The notes under the pieces were generated by a model. That model did no database searches and was not told where the DNA came from. It saw nothing but the letters and a program-made list of their open reading frames with translations. Below are positions 18,027-27,640 of a stretch of 64,000 nt of DNA, piece after piece. Source of the stretch: Pseudomarimonas arenosa. GTDB lineage: Bacteria > Pseudomonadota > Gammaproteobacteria > Xanthomonadales > Xanthomonadaceae. Both the position numbers and the translations under genes were made by a program. How positions within the stretch are numbered: position 1 is the first letter of the stretch; every line of letters begins with the position of its first letter. The stretch is from positions 1 through 64,000 of the forward strand of contig NZ_JACYTR010000015.1 of assembly GCF_014841215.1 (NCBI RefSeq). Reading direction: 5' to 3'.

Positions 18027-19583
18027 ATGGCGAACCGCACCTTGAACCTTCTGGATGCCTCCTGGCTGCTGGTCGAGTCGCACGAGACACCGATGCACGT
18101 CGGCGCCTTGATGCCTTTCAGCCTGCCCGACGGCGCCGCGCCCGATTTCATCAAGAAGATCATGGCCGACTTCCGCTCCGCCTCCGCGGTGCAGCCGCCC
18201 TGGAACCGACGCCTGAAATCGCCCAAGTTCAAAGGCCTGGTGCCGGTCTGGGAAGAGGTCGACGAGATCGACCTCGAGCACCACGTGCACCACTCAGCAC
18301 TACCCGCACCGGGCGGCGAGCGCGAGCTCGGTCAGCTGATCGCCCGCCTGCATAGCCAACCGCTTGACCTGACCCGACCGCCGTGGGAAGTCGAGCTGAT
18401 CGAAGGACTGGAAGGCGGTCGCTTCGCCTTGTACACCAAGGTTCACCACTCGTTGATGGATGGCATTGGAGGGGTGAAGCTACTTGTTAGGGCGATGTCG
18501 GACGACCCCAAAGCGAGCATGAAGTTCGCTCCGTTCTGGACCATCAAGCCAGAGCACAAGCCAGCCAAACCGAAGAAGCGCAAGACCCGGCAGGAAGACC
18601 CGGTCGCCACCGTGGCCCAGGCCGCCGCCGGCCTGATCGAAATGGTCAAGGGCCAGGCCGGCACCGTGCCGGACATTGCCCGCGCCTTCGGCACCATGTT
18701 CAGCGCGGTGCGCAACAAGAATGATGTGCTGCGGATTCCGTTTGAGGCTCCAGTGTCGGCACTTAACGGGCGAATTCGCGGCCCGCGCCGGTTTGCTACC
18801 CAGCGTTTTGAGCTGGAACGACTGAAATCGCTGGCCAAAGCCGCCGACTGCACCTTGAACGATGTCGTGCTGTGCCTGTGTGGGGCCGCGCTGCGCCGCT
18901 TCTTGGATGAACTCGGAGAGCTGCCGGACAAGCCCTTGACTGCGGGCATTCCGGTCTCGGTGCGCCCCTCCGACGACGATGACTCCGGCAATGCCATTAC
19001 CTTCATCATTTCCACCCTGGGCACCGACATTGCCGACCCGCTGGAACGTCTGGACGCCATCCGCGCTTCCACGCGACGGGCGAAAGAGCATGTTCAGAGC
19101 CTGCCGCGGCAGGCCATGATGCAATACACCTTGTTGCTGATGACGCCGTACATGGCCTCGCTGCTGACCGGTGTCGGCGGCCGCACGCGGCCGATGTTCA
19201 ACATCACCATCTCGAACGTGCCGGGCCCGGACAAGCCGCTGTATTTCCGCGGCGCCAAGATGGAGGCGTCGTACCCGGTATCCCTGGTGACCCACGGTCA
19301 GGCCCTGAACATTACCTGCCAGAGTTATGACGGCCACCTCAATTTCGGCTTCACCGGTTGCCGCGACAGCCTGCCGCACATGCAGCGCGTGGCCACCTAC
19401 ACCGGCGAGGCGCTGAGCGAGCTGGAATCCGTGCTGGCCAAGACCGGCAGCAAGACGCAAGCTGCCGGCAGCTCGCGTTCCAAGCCGAAATTGAGCTCCC
19501 AGCGAGGCAAGCCCGCAGCGACCAAAGCGGCGCCCGCCGCGGCCGCGCCGAAACGCAAACCCAGGCTGAAGAAGCGCGATTGA
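18027..19583 (+). CDS. Wax ester synthase / diacylglycerol acyltransferase
   Basis: This bifunctional WS/DGAT uses acyl-CoA to make wax esters or triacylglycerol storage lipid. The 518-residue protein begins with the family's LNLLDASWLLVESHETPMHVGAL. It has the catalytic HHxxxDG motif (HHSLMDG, about 140-146), the PLDLTRPPWEVELIEGL segment, and the later ITISNVPGPDKPLYF motif. The C-terminus is an extra Lys/Ala/Pro-rich tail of about 60 residues, possibly unstructured. It is divergent from the histidine kinase. Confidence 0.93.
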   Translation: MANRTLNLLDASWLLVESHETPMHVGALMPFSLPDGAAPDFIKKIMADFRSASAVQPPWNRRLKSPKFKGLVPVWEEVDEIDLEHHVHHSALPAPGGERELGQLIARLHSQPLDLTRPPWEVELIEGLEGGRFALYTKVHHSLMDGIGGVKLLVRAMSDDPKASMKFAPFWTIKPEHKPAKPKKRKTRQEDPVATVAQAAAGLIEMVKGQAGTVPDIARAFGTMFSAVRNKNDVLRIPFEAPVSALNGRIRGPRRFATQRFELERLKSLAKAADCTLNDVVLCLCGAALRRFLDELGELPDKPLTAGIPVSVRPSDDDDSGNAITFIISTLGTDIADPLERLDAIRASTRRAKEHVQSLPRQAMMQYTLLLMTPYMASLLTGVGGRTRPMFNITISNVPGPDKPLYFRGAKMEASYPVSLVTHGQALNITCQSYDGHLNFGFTGCRDSLPHMQRVATYTGEALSELESVLAKTGSKTQAAGSSRSKPKLSSQRGKPAATKAAPAAAAPKRKPRLKKRD

Positions 19584-19699
19584 GTACTGCACTGCTTGCT
19601 GCGAGCGGCGCGCCAATGCCAGGCCAGGCGCTGCCGCAGGCGCGCCGGCCTGCGATCGCAATTGCCGTATCACGACGCTTGCGGCAAGCTTGCGCGCCT

Positions 19700-22054
19700 A
19701 TGACCACCATGCCCTGCTCCACGCCTGCCGCCTCGTCGGCGTTGCACACCCATTGCCCGCCCGTCTCGCTCGCCGCCCCCGGCGGGTGCCGAGACCTGGT
19801 CGGCAAGCGTCTGGCCTGGCTGATCGCAGCTCTGCTCGCAAGTCCCAGTGTGATGGCCGCGGAAGCGCCCACTGACTGGCAGTTGTGCGGGCCGCGAATC
19901 AGTTTTCCCTGGGAAACCTCCCTGCCCGCCGATGCTGAGCCGCCCAGCCTGAATGCTGAGCGCTTTGATGTCAGCGGCAAGGATCTGTACCGCGCCGAGG
20001 GCGATGTCGAACTGACTCAAGCGGGCCAGCGGCTGCGCGCCGACCGCGCCGAGTACCGGCACTCAAGCTCGGATTTCAGCGCCGAAGGTCAGGTGCAGCT
20101 GCAGGATGCATCGGTCGCACTGCAGGCCGGGCGTGCCTCGGGCAATCTGAATGCTGAGCGCACCGAGCTGGAGCAGGTCGATTACCGCCTGATTGGTCTG
20201 CGCGGCAATGGCCAGGCCGAGCGCCTGCGCCGCGAGGGTGAGACCAGCGTGCTGGACATGCTGAGCTACACCACCTGCAATTCCGACGACCAGCAGTGGT
20301 TGTTGCGCGCCAAGTCTCTCAAGCTCGACCACCAGAATGGTGTCGGCGTGGCGCGCAATGCCAGCCTGCGGATTGGTTCGGTGCCGGTGCTGTGGCTGCC
20401 CTACGCGCGTTTTCCCCTCAATGACGATCGCAAGACCGGTCTGCTCTACCCCAGCATCGGCTATGCCGACGACACCGGCATCGACATCCGCCAGCCGATC
20501 TACCTCAATCTGGCGCCGAACTACGACGCCACCCTGACCCCGCGCATTCTCGGTCGCCGCGGTGCGATGTTGGGGCTGGAGCTGCGCCACCTGGGCGAAT
20601 CCAGCAGCAGTCAGATCGATGGCGACTGGCTGCCCGATGACGACCTGACCGGCCGCGATCGTGGCTCGCTGCGCATCCGCCACAGCGACCGCTATAGCCC
20701 ACACTGGGCCTTCAACGCCGACCTCAATCATGTCTCGGACGATCGCTATTTCGAGGATTTTGGCGACTCGCTGAGCACCCGCGCCACCAGTCTGCTGCAA
20801 AGTCAGGCCGGCCTGTTCGGCCGCGGCATTGGCTGGCAGGCCAGTCTTGAGGCACGTGACTGGGAAGTCACCGACCCGATCATCTCCGACCGCAGCGCGC
20901 CGTACCGGCAGCTACCGCGCGCCCGCTATTCCCTCAATCGCTGGACCAGCGGGCTGCACTACGGCGCCGATCTTGAGGCTGTGCGCTTCGAGCATGAGTT
21001 TGACGGCGGCAGCGTCAACGACCGCCCAGGGGCTAGCCGCTACGATCTGCAGCCGTGGCTGGAGTTGCCGCTGGAACGCGCTTTCGGCTACCTCAAGCCA
21101 CGTCTGGCCTGGCGCCACACCGGCTACTCGCTGGACCGAGGCTGGCGCTGCGAGGAGACTCCCGACTGTGGCTTCGCCAGCGGCCGGGTGTTCGACGACC
21201 GCTCACCGACCCGCAGCACGGCGATTGCCAGCCTCGATGCGGCGCTGAACTTCGAACGCGACACCGACCTGTTCGGCACCGCGATGCTGAACACGCTGCA
21301 GCCGCGACTTTACTATCTGCACGTCCCGTATGAGGACCAGACCGATATTCCGCTGTTCGATACCGACGAGCTGACCTTCGGCTACGACTCTCTGTTCCGA
21401 ACCAATCGTTTCAGCGGGGCCGATCGCCAGGGCGATGCCGACCAGCTCACCATTGCTGTGACCAGCCGCTGGTTTGAGCAGGCCAATGGCCGCGAGCGTC
21501 TGGCGCTCAGCCTGGGCCAGATCCGCTACTTCGACGACCGCCGGGTCACCCTTCCCAACAGCAGCCAGCCGAGCTACCGCAGCGATGCTGACGGCTCCGA
21601 CTACATCGCCACTGCCGACTTGGTATTCAATCAGCACTGGCGCCTGGGTCTGGGTTATCAGTGGAATCCGCAGATCGATCGCACCACGGTTTCCGGCACG
21701 CGGCTGAGCTGGCGCGGCGATAACGGCGCCCTGGCCAACCTCAGCTACCGCTATCGTCGAACCGAACTGGAACAGCTCGACGGTTCCTTTATCGTGCCGA
21801 TTCAGGGGCAGTGGCGATTGGTCGGACGCTGGAACTATTCCCTGCTCGATCGGTCAACGCTGGAGGCATTTGGCGGTTTCGAGTGGCAAGACTGCTGCAT
21901 CGCGGTGCGCGTGTTGAGTCGCCACTATGTGCGGAATCGCGAAGGCGAAAAGAACAATGCCTTGTTCTTCGAACTGGAGCTCAAGGGCTTGGCCAGCTTC
22001 GGCCGTGATGCGGCTGACTTCCTGGAGCGTGCTATGCTGGGCTATTCGCGTTAA
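19700..22054 (+). CDS. lptD: LPS-assembly outer membrane protein LptD
   Basis: LptD forms the outer membrane barrel that, plugged by LptE, inserts lipopolysaccharide. The 784-residue product has a signal region (LAWLIAALLASPSVMAAEA), the N-terminal Cys in DWQLCGP, a periplasmic OstA/LptA-like jellyroll (FDVSGKDLYRAEGDVELTQAGQRLRADRAEY), and YTTCNSDDQQW. A long C-terminal beta-barrel ends with the paired cysteines WQDCC used for interdomain disulfides. The ATG at 19700 is preferred; the frame opens earlier but overlaps the WS/DGAT gene. Followed by surA and pdxA as in most gammaproteobacteria. Confidence 0.95.
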   Translation: MTTMPCSTPAASSALHTHCPPVSLAAPGGCRDLVGKRLAWLIAALLASPSVMAAEAPTDWQLCGPRISFPWETSLPADAEPPSLNAERFDVSGKDLYRAEGDVELTQAGQRLRADRAEYRHSSSDFSAEGQVQLQDASVALQAGRASGNLNAERTELEQVDYRLIGLRGNGQAERLRREGETSVLDMLSYTTCNSDDQQWLLRAKSLKLDHQNGVGVARNASLRIGSVPVLWLPYARFPLNDDRKTGLLYPSIGYADDTGIDIRQPIYLNLAPNYDATLTPRILGRRGAMLGLELRHLGESSSSQIDGDWLPDDDLTGRDRGSLRIRHSDRYSPHWAFNADLNHVSDDRYFEDFGDSLSTRATSLLQSQAGLFGRGIGWQASLEARDWEVTDPIISDRSAPYRQLPRARYSLNRWTSGLHYGADLEAVRFEHEFDGGSVNDRPGASRYDLQPWLELPLERAFGYLKPRLAWRHTGYSLDRGWRCEETPDCGFASGRVFDDRSPTRSTAIASLDAALNFERDTDLFGTAMLNTLQPRLYYLHVPYEDQTDIPLFDTDELTFGYDSLFRTNRFSGADRQGDADQLTIAVTSRWFEQANGRERLALSLGQIRYFDDRRVTLPNSSQPSYRSDADGSDYIATADLVFNQHWRLGLGYQWNPQIDRTTVSGTRLSWRGDNGALANLSYRYRRTELEQLDGSFIVPIQGQWRLVGRWNYSLLDRSTLEAFGGFEWQDCCIAVRVLSRHYVRNREGEKNNALFFELELKGLASFGRDAADFLERAMLGYSR

Positions 22055-22211
22055 TGAAACTCAGCAAGTGGCGGTGATTCGTCTAGGCCGATGCCAGAGC
22101 CAGTTGAGTTTCGCCCGCGAGCGTCCGCCTGATCCTTCGCTCAGCTGCGAGCAAGGCAGGCCGCGCTTCAATGCCGCTCACAATCCCTCGATTTCCAATG
22201 GCTGACCGCCG

Positions 22212-23540
22212 ATGACACATTATTCATTCAATCTGCTGCCGCGTGCCTTGTCTGTCGTCCTGCTGGGCGCTGCCCTGGCCGCGCTCGCCTATTCCCCCAC
22301 CGGCCGCGCCCAGGCGCTGGTCTCCAATCAGCTCGACAGCATTGTCGCCCTGGTGGAAGAGGACGTGATCCTGCGTAGCGAATTGGATACCGCCGTTAGC
22401 AACATCATGATCCAGTACGCCGATCGTCAGGCTCAGCTACCGCCGCGCAATATTCTTGAAAAGCAGGTGCTGGAGCGACTGGTGCTGCTGCGATTGCAGC
22501 TGCAGCGTGCCGAGGCCGGCGGGATCCGCGTAGGCGACGGTGAATTGGAGCAGGCGATTCGTTCGATTGCGCAACAGAACCGCATCACTCCGGAACAGAT
22601 GCGTGCGCAGCTGGCCCGCGACGGCATGGACTTCGCAGAGTTCCGCCGCAACCTGCGTGACGAGATCATCAGTCAGCGTTTGCGTCAGTCGGTGATTCAG
22701 AACCGCGTCAATGTCACCGACACCGAAATCGACATCGCTCTGGCCAGTGACAGTATGAAGACCGGCCAGGTACGCATCGGCCTGATCCTGATCGCGGTGC
22801 CCGACGGCGCCACGCAGGAGCAAATCAGCACCGCGCTGACCAAGGCCGAGGGCGTTCGCGATCTGGTGACTTCGGGGAAAATGGAGTTCAGCGCCGCTGC
22901 CATTCGCTATTCCGACGCACCCAATGCGCTGGAAGGCGGCGATATCGGCTGGCGCAGCTTCGATGAGATGCCGCCGATGTTCGCCAACGTCGTCGAGGGC
23001 ATGAGCAAGGGCGACCTGACCCCGCCGATTCGCGGCCAGAGCGGTTATCACCTGCTCAAGCTGATCGACTCGCGCGACCAGCAGCAGCAAGAAACCGTCA
23101 CCGAATACCGAGCGCGCGACATCCTGATTCGTGCCGGCGATCTGGTCAGCATGGATGAAGCCAAGCGAAAGATCGACGAGATCCACGCCCGCATCAAGGC
23201 TGGGGAGAAATTCGAGGATCTGGCGCGCACATTGTCCGACGACACCATGACCAAGAACGCCGGCGGCGACATGGGCTGGTTCCATGCCTACGCCTGGGGC
23301 AATGCAGTGGGTGAGCAAGTGCTGCAGTTGAGCGACGGTGAGGTTTCAGAACCGTTCCGCACCGAAGCCGGCTGGCATTTGATCCAACGTCTGGAAAGCC
23401 GCGTGCAGGACGTCACCGAAGAGAGCAAGCGCAACCGCGCTCGTGAGATGCTGGCCCGACGCAAGTCTGACGAGGAAATGGAACGCTTCCTGCGTCAGCT
23501 GCGTGAGGAAAGCTTCGTCGAGCTACGCCTCGGCAGCTGA
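22212..23540 (+). CDS. surA: Periplasmic chaperone / peptidyl-prolyl isomerase SurA
   Basis: SurA escorts outer membrane proteins, including LptD, across the periplasm. The 442-residue protein has a signal peptide cleaved near GRAQA, the N-terminal SurA_N helical domain (LDSIVALVEEDVILRSELDTA...LEKQVLERLVLLRLQLQRAE), and two parvulin domains (about 178-280 and 288-390) marked by GGDIGWRSFDEMPP and GGDMGWFHAYAWG. Lies 157 bp after lptD and 123 bp before pdxA. Confidence 0.96.
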   Translation: MTHYSFNLLPRALSVVLLGAALAALAYSPTGRAQALVSNQLDSIVALVEEDVILRSELDTAVSNIMIQYADRQAQLPPRNILEKQVLERLVLLRLQLQRAEAGGIRVGDGELEQAIRSIAQQNRITPEQMRAQLARDGMDFAEFRRNLRDEIISQRLRQSVIQNRVNVTDTEIDIALASDSMKTGQVRIGLILIAVPDGATQEQISTALTKAEGVRDLVTSGKMEFSAAAIRYSDAPNALEGGDIGWRSFDEMPPMFANVVEGMSKGDLTPPIRGQSGYHLLKLIDSRDQQQQETVTEYRARDILIRAGDLVSMDEAKRKIDEIHARIKAGEKFEDLARTLSDDTMTKNAGGDMGWFHAYAWGNAVGEQVLQLSDGEVSEPFRTEAGWHLIQRLESRVQDVTEESKRNRAREMLARRKSDEEMERFLRQLREESFVELRLGS

Positions 23541-23663
23541 TCCGGATCCGGCCTTGCTCACGCACCAGGCCACCATCCAGACTGCCTACCTGCGGCGCGC
23601 CGCGGTCATCTCAGCCGCGCGCAAGACGCCGCGCCTGCCAACCCAGCGGCGGAGCGCGGGCTG

Positions 23664-24644
23664 ATGCCCGCCCGTCCACGCATTGCCCTGGTGCCCGGCG
23701 AACCGGCCGGCATCGGCCCGGAACTGTGCGTTCGACTTGCCCAGCGCGACTGGCCGGTGGATCTGGTCGCCTATGCCGACCCGGGCCTGTTGCAAGACAC
23801 CGCCACCGCGTTTGAGCTTCCGCTGGAACTGCTGGACATCAATGCACCGAGCCACGCTGGCGCCCTGGCCTTGGCCCCGTTCCCGCTGTCCAAGCCGGTG
23901 GTGATGGGTCGACCCGACCCCGACAACGCGCGCGCCACCATCAATGCCCTGTTGGCTGCTGGCCAGGCCTGTATCGGCGGCGAGCTGCAAGGCATGGTCA
24001 CCGGGCCGGTACACAAGGCCAATATCAATGCGGGTGGCATCGCCTACACCGGCACCACCGAGCTACTGGCGGATCAGGCCCACACCGATGTGGTGATGAT
24101 GCTGGCCTCGCCTGAACTAAGAGTTGCACTGGCGACCACGCACCTGCCGCTGCGCGAAGTGCCCGAAGCGATCACCCCGGCACTGCTGGAACGCTGCATC
24201 CGCATCACCGATCGCGCCCTGCGCCGCCAGTTCGGTATCGGCAAACCACGCATCGCCGTGCTCGGCTTGAACCCGCACGCCGGCGAAGACGGCCTGCTCG
24301 GCAGCGAAGAAAAGGCGGTGATGATCCCGGTCATCGAGCGACTGCGCACGCAGGGCTTTCAACTCAGCGACCCGCTGCCGGCCGATACCGCCTTCCTGCC
24401 GCGCAAGCTGACCCACTTTGACGCCGTGCTGGCCATGTACCACGATCAAGGCCTGCCGGTGCTGAAGTTCAGCGGCTTCGAGCGCGCAGTGAATATCACC
24501 CTGGGCCTGCCCTACCCTCGTGTCGCAGTCGATCACGGCACCGCTCTGGAACTGGCCGGCAAGGGCGAGGCCGACGCCTCCAGCATGGCAGCGGCGATTG
24601 AACTATGCGCTAAGATTGCCGCACGGGCTAACGAGATTCCCTGA
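23664..24644 (+). CDS. pdxA: 4-hydroxythreonine-4-phosphate dehydrogenase
   Basis: PdxA is an NAD-dependent enzyme of the DXP-dependent vitamin B6 pathway. The 326 residues include VPGEPAGIGPELCVRLA, the metal-binding His segments THLPLREVP and MYHDQGLPVLKF, and the C-terminal VAVDHGTALELAGKGEADASSM. The frame opens at the ATG at 23664. In most gammaproteobacteria rsmA and apaG follow pdxA. Here a repeat-bearing gap and two minus-strand genes follow instead. Confidence 0.96.
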   Translation: MPARPRIALVPGEPAGIGPELCVRLAQRDWPVDLVAYADPGLLQDTATAFELPLELLDINAPSHAGALALAPFPLSKPVVMGRPDPDNARATINALLAAGQACIGGELQGMVTGPVHKANINAGGIAYTGTTELLADQAHTDVVMMLASPELRVALATTHLPLREVPEAITPALLERCIRITDRALRRQFGIGKPRIAVLGLNPHAGEDGLLGSEEKAVMIPVIERLRTQGFQLSDPLPADTAFLPRKLTHFDAVLAMYHDQGLPVLKFSGFERAVNITLGLPYPRVAVDHGTALELAGKGEADASSMAAAIELCAKIAARANEIP

Positions 24645-24829
24645 ACAGGCGAGTGGCGGTAGCGAACCCCCAACCTAAGCCGTGGGCCAAACGCCCGCCC
24701 TATGGGTGAAGCGTAGGGCCGTGCGACAGGCTCAGCGATGGTTCGGCGACCGAACTTGCGCACCCTGAGCCTGCCGAAGGGTGCCTGAGCGAAGCGACAC
24801 GTCAAGGCTGACTGTGCTTGCCAAAACGC
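24645..24829. repeat. Intergenic repeats between pdxA and the hydroxylase gene
   Basis: The gap holds short inverted sequences, notably GACAGGCTCAG near 24727 pairing with CTGAGCCTG near 24766, and a GTGGGCCAAACGCCCGCCC motif resembling the GTAGGGTGGGC repeats. It separates convergent genes and could serve as a two-way terminator. No gene is visible. Confidence 0.5.
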
Positions 24830-26008
24830 TTATCGGCCCACCGCGCGGCGCAGGAACATCGCCTTCAAGGGCGCGATCTTGTCGACCAGGCCGAGTGCCG
24901 GGCCGCGCAGCAGGGTCGGCAGCAGTGCGTCGTTGGAGAACAGCCGATTCAGGCCATCGAAGCTGTAGGCGGCCACTGCATTTGCCGAGCGCTGGTGACG
25001 GGCGATGGCGGCCAGTCGGTGTGGGTCACCGAGGTCGTCGCGGCCCTGAGTGCGGACCAACAATTCAGCCACATCGCGCAGCCCCAGGTTCACACCCTGA
25101 CCGGCCAGCGGATGCACCACGTGTGCGGCATCGCCGATCAACAGGCAGCGGCCTTGCTGGTAAGTCTTGGCCAATTGTCGGCGCAGGGGAAAGCTACGCC
25201 GCGCCGAGACCAGCCGCAGGCCCCCCAGTCGACCATCCAGGGCACGCTCCAGTTCATCGACAAACGCGCCCTCTTCCAGGGCTGACAGACGCTCGGCTTC
25301 CACGCTGGGCAACGACCACACGATGGAACTGCAGGTTTTGGCCACCGGCAAGAAAGCCAGCGGCCCGCTCGGCAGGAAGCGCTGATAGCAGGTGTGCTCG
25401 GTATCGCGTTCCGACTCCACATAGGCGACCAGGCCACTCTGCTGGTAGTCATGGCTGTCACACTCGATGCCGAGCATTGCGCGCAGCGGTGAGCCGGCGC
25501 CATCGGCCGCCAACAACAGATGGCCGCGCAGGCGCAGACCGTCATCCAGTTCGATCCGCACCTCCTGATCATCCTGTTCCAGCGTCACCACGCTGGCTGG
25601 ACAATGCACTCGAATGTCGCTTTCGGCGCGCACTGCTTGCCACAGTCGATCGACCAGCAGGGCGTTCTGCGCAATCCAGCCGAGTTCAGGCAGGCCGGCC
25701 TGTTCGGCGCTGAAATGCAGCTCGCCGCCGCCACCGGCATCCCAGACTCGCATCGCATAGTAGGGCCAGCCATAGGGCTCGACCGCCGACCAAACGCCGT
25801 GTTGTTCCAGCAGACGAGCATTGTCCGGCGCAAAAGCCAGCACCCGCAGATCGGGCTGCTCGGCCGACCAAGCCGGCGGCACCGCACGCTCGATCAGCTG
25901 AACCCGCCGACCTTGCTTGGCCAGGGCCAGCGCCGCTGCGGCGCCGACGATACCAGCGCCGACCACCAAGGCATCCGCCACCTCGCGACGTGAGCCGGCA
26001 CGACTCAT
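24830..26008 (-). CDS. UbiH/UbiF-type FAD-dependent hydroxylase (second of pair)
   Basis: This 392-residue flavoprotein monooxygenase of the UbiH/UbiF/VisC/COQ6 family has the N-terminal FAD motif ALVVGAGIVGAAAALALAKQG, the central LLAADGAGSPLRAMLG (DG motif), and the C-terminal GDAAHVVHPLAGQGVNLGLRD. Such enzymes hydroxylate the ubiquinone ring at C5, C6 or C1. Sequence alone does not show which position; in xanthomonads this neighbour of ubiH is usually called UbiI/VisC or UbiM-like. Its start overlaps the ubiH stop (ATGA). Confidence 0.88.
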   Translation of the reverse strand: MSRAGSRREVADALVVGAGIVGAAAALALAKQGRRVQLIERAVPPAWSAEQPDLRVLAFAPDNARLLEQHGVWSAVEPYGWPYYAMRVWDAGGGGELHFSAEQAGLPELGWIAQNALLVDRLWQAVRAESDIRVHCPASVVTLEQDDQEVRIELDDGLRLRGHLLLAADGAGSPLRAMLGIECDSHDYQQSGLVAYVESERDTEHTCYQRFLPSGPLAFLPVAKTCSSIVWSLPSVEAERLSALEEGAFVDELERALDGRLGGLRLVSARRSFPLRRQLAKTYQQGRCLLIGDAAHVVHPLAGQGVNLGLRDVAELLVRTQGRDDLGDPHRLAAIARHQRSANAVAAYSFDGLNRLFSNDALLPTLLRGPALGLVDKIAPLKAMFLRRAVGR

Positions 26009-27210
26009 CGTGCGGCCCTCGCCAGCGCCGGCACCTGGCCGCGAAAGCCCATGGCACCAGCCGCCATCCTGGCCTTCAGTGCAACGCTGCGTTCGAGCAG
26101 CAACAGGGCCAGGCTGCGTCCGGCATGCATGGCATCTCCCTCACGTGCGGTCAATTGTGCCAAGCCATGACTGAAGTCCAGAGTCAATGCGCGGTCCTGC
26201 CGGCGTCTCTCAACATAGCGTTCCAACATCGATTCACTTCCCGGATCATCGGTTTCGGCCAGGCACTCAGCCAGACTGAGTGCATCACGCAGCCCCAGAT
26301 TGAACCCCTGTGCGCCCAGCGGATGCACGGTTTGCGCGGCATTGCCGACCAGTACGGCACGCGGCCCCAGCAATCGCTCGGCCAGCGTCGCCCGCAGCGG
26401 ATAGGCCACCCGCTTGCCGACCGCCAGAAAACGCCCGGCGCGCCAACCAAAACGTTGCTGCAGATACTCGAGATAGTCCTGATCATCGAGCTTCATCTGC
26501 TCAGCCAGTTGGTGGCTGGCCACCCCACAGACCGCGCCGAAACGCCCATCATTGCGCGGCAACAAGGCGACCGGCCCGGTGCTGCTGAAACGCTCCCAGG
26601 CCCGGCCATCGGGCTTACGACTGCTTTGCACGCTGCAGACGATCAGGCTTTGCTGATAATCCTGAGTCTGCACGCCGATATCGAGCGCCTGCCGCACACG
26701 ACTATCGGTTCCATCGGCACCCACCAGCAGGCGAGTCCGCACCTGCTGCTCGCCCTGCGGCGTAATCAGAGTCACCCGCCAGCCCGACTCGATCGGCTCG
26801 GCCGCTTGCAAGGTAGCGGGCGCGAAGCGCGGCGTGCCGAGCTGCTCACAGCGCGCCTGCAGCGCAAGTCCAAGATCGCGCGCCATCACCACACCGCCCA
26901 GGGCGTCGACGCCGTAGTCGCTGGCCGCCAGTCGCACGACCCCAAGATCGCCTTGCCGGCTGATATGAATCTGCTCGATCGCTGCCGGCGAGCGCGGCAG
27001 CCGATCCAGCACCCCCATCGCGCCCAGCGCATTCAAGCTTGCCCGCGCCAAGGCCAGATTGCGTTCATCAAAGCTGGGGGGCGCCGCCTGGCCGCCGGCC
27101 TGGCTTTCCACCAAGCCCACCTTCCAGCGCGATTCGGCCAAGGCAATGGCCAGGCTGCAGCCCACCAGGCCACCGCCAACAATCAACACATCCATTTGTT
27201 CGTTCGACAT
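26005..27210 (-). CDS. ubiH: UbiH-type 2-octaprenyl-6-methoxyphenol hydroxylase
   Basis: This 401-residue flavin hydroxylase of ubiquinone synthesis has the FAD fingerprint VLIVGGGLVGCSLAIALAES, FDERNLALARASLNAL (the substrate-side Arg region of UbiH), LVGADGTDSRVRQAL, and LVGNAAQTVHPLGAQGFNLGLRD. I begin it at the ATG at 27210 (MSNEQMDVLIV). The open frame extends to 27348 but that part is translated palindromic repeat. It is distinguished from its downstream paralogue by closer fit to UbiH, and the symbol is a family-level assignment. Confidence 0.85.
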   Translation of the reverse strand: MSNEQMDVLIVGGGLVGCSLAIALAESRWKVGLVESQAGGQAAPPSFDERNLALARASLNALGAMGVLDRLPRSPAAIEQIHISRQGDLGVVRLAASDYGVDALGGVVMARDLGLALQARCEQLGTPRFAPATLQAAEPIESGWRVTLITPQGEQQVRTRLLVGADGTDSRVRQALDIGVQTQDYQQSLIVCSVQSSRKPDGRAWERFSSTGPVALLPRNDGRFGAVCGVASHQLAEQMKLDDQDYLEYLQQRFGWRAGRFLAVGKRVAYPLRATLAERLLGPRAVLVGNAAQTVHPLGAQGFNLGLRDALSLAECLAETDDPGSESMLERYVERRRQDRALTLDFSHGLAQLTAREGDAMHAGRSLALLLLERSVALKARMAAGAMGFRGQVPALARAAR

Positions 27211-27640
27211 TTCGCTTCCTGCTGCTTTTCCCTTCTCCCATGGGAGAGGGGGCCGGGGGTGAGGGTCGGGCGAAGCTACGCCAGGCCGGTGATCGTGAAC
27301 CTCAGAGTGGGCCTGTGGCCCACCATTGGCTCTCCGACGGTGGGCCACAGGTCCACCCTACAAGTCTGCTGCTCCCCTAGCCAGCCAGGAACCTCGTTAC
27401 GCGAGGCCCCTGGGCAGGAACAGATCGGCTCCCTAACCCCACCCCGCCCTCCCCGAACATCGGGGAGCGAGTTCCGGGGCGCCGGTGCGACGAAAATCGG
27501 GGCACATCGATCTCTCCCATAGGCGGAGGGATTATCTGGAACTCACTGGGCTATGCTACGACCCAATCCGGCGACGGACCATGAATCGTCGCTTTGTCAT
27601 CGCTTGCGTGGCCAGAATCCGGCCACATCTCACTCTCAGC
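27211..27640. other. Repeat-packed divergent intergenic region
   Basis: There is no gene in this 430-bp gap between ubiH and the deacetylase-like gene. In order it contains a CTTCTCCCATGGGAGAGGG palindrome (about 27232-27250), a diverged copy of the GTGGGCC repeat (27306-27361), and a reversed copy of the 134-135 bp element (27377-27511). Promoters for both flanking genes must lie in or around these repeats. Confidence 0.8.
27377..27511 (-). repeat. 134-135 bp dispersed element, copy 1
   Basis: Read on the minus strand it starts ATCGATGTGC and ends in CTGGCTAG, with the internal landmarks CCCCGATGTTCGGGGA (hairpin), TTAGGGAGCCGATC and CAGGGGCCTCGCG. It is flanked by a GGGAGAG half-palindrome. 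Other copies lie at 32468-32870 (three in tandem), 41545-41678 and 41859-41992. Confidence 0.85.

Noticed and set aside
26310-27522. Long plus-strand frames across the ubiquinone hydroxylase genes
   Set aside because: They are antisense shadows with Arg/Pro-rich content. Both minus-strand genes have full FAD motifs and coupled starts.
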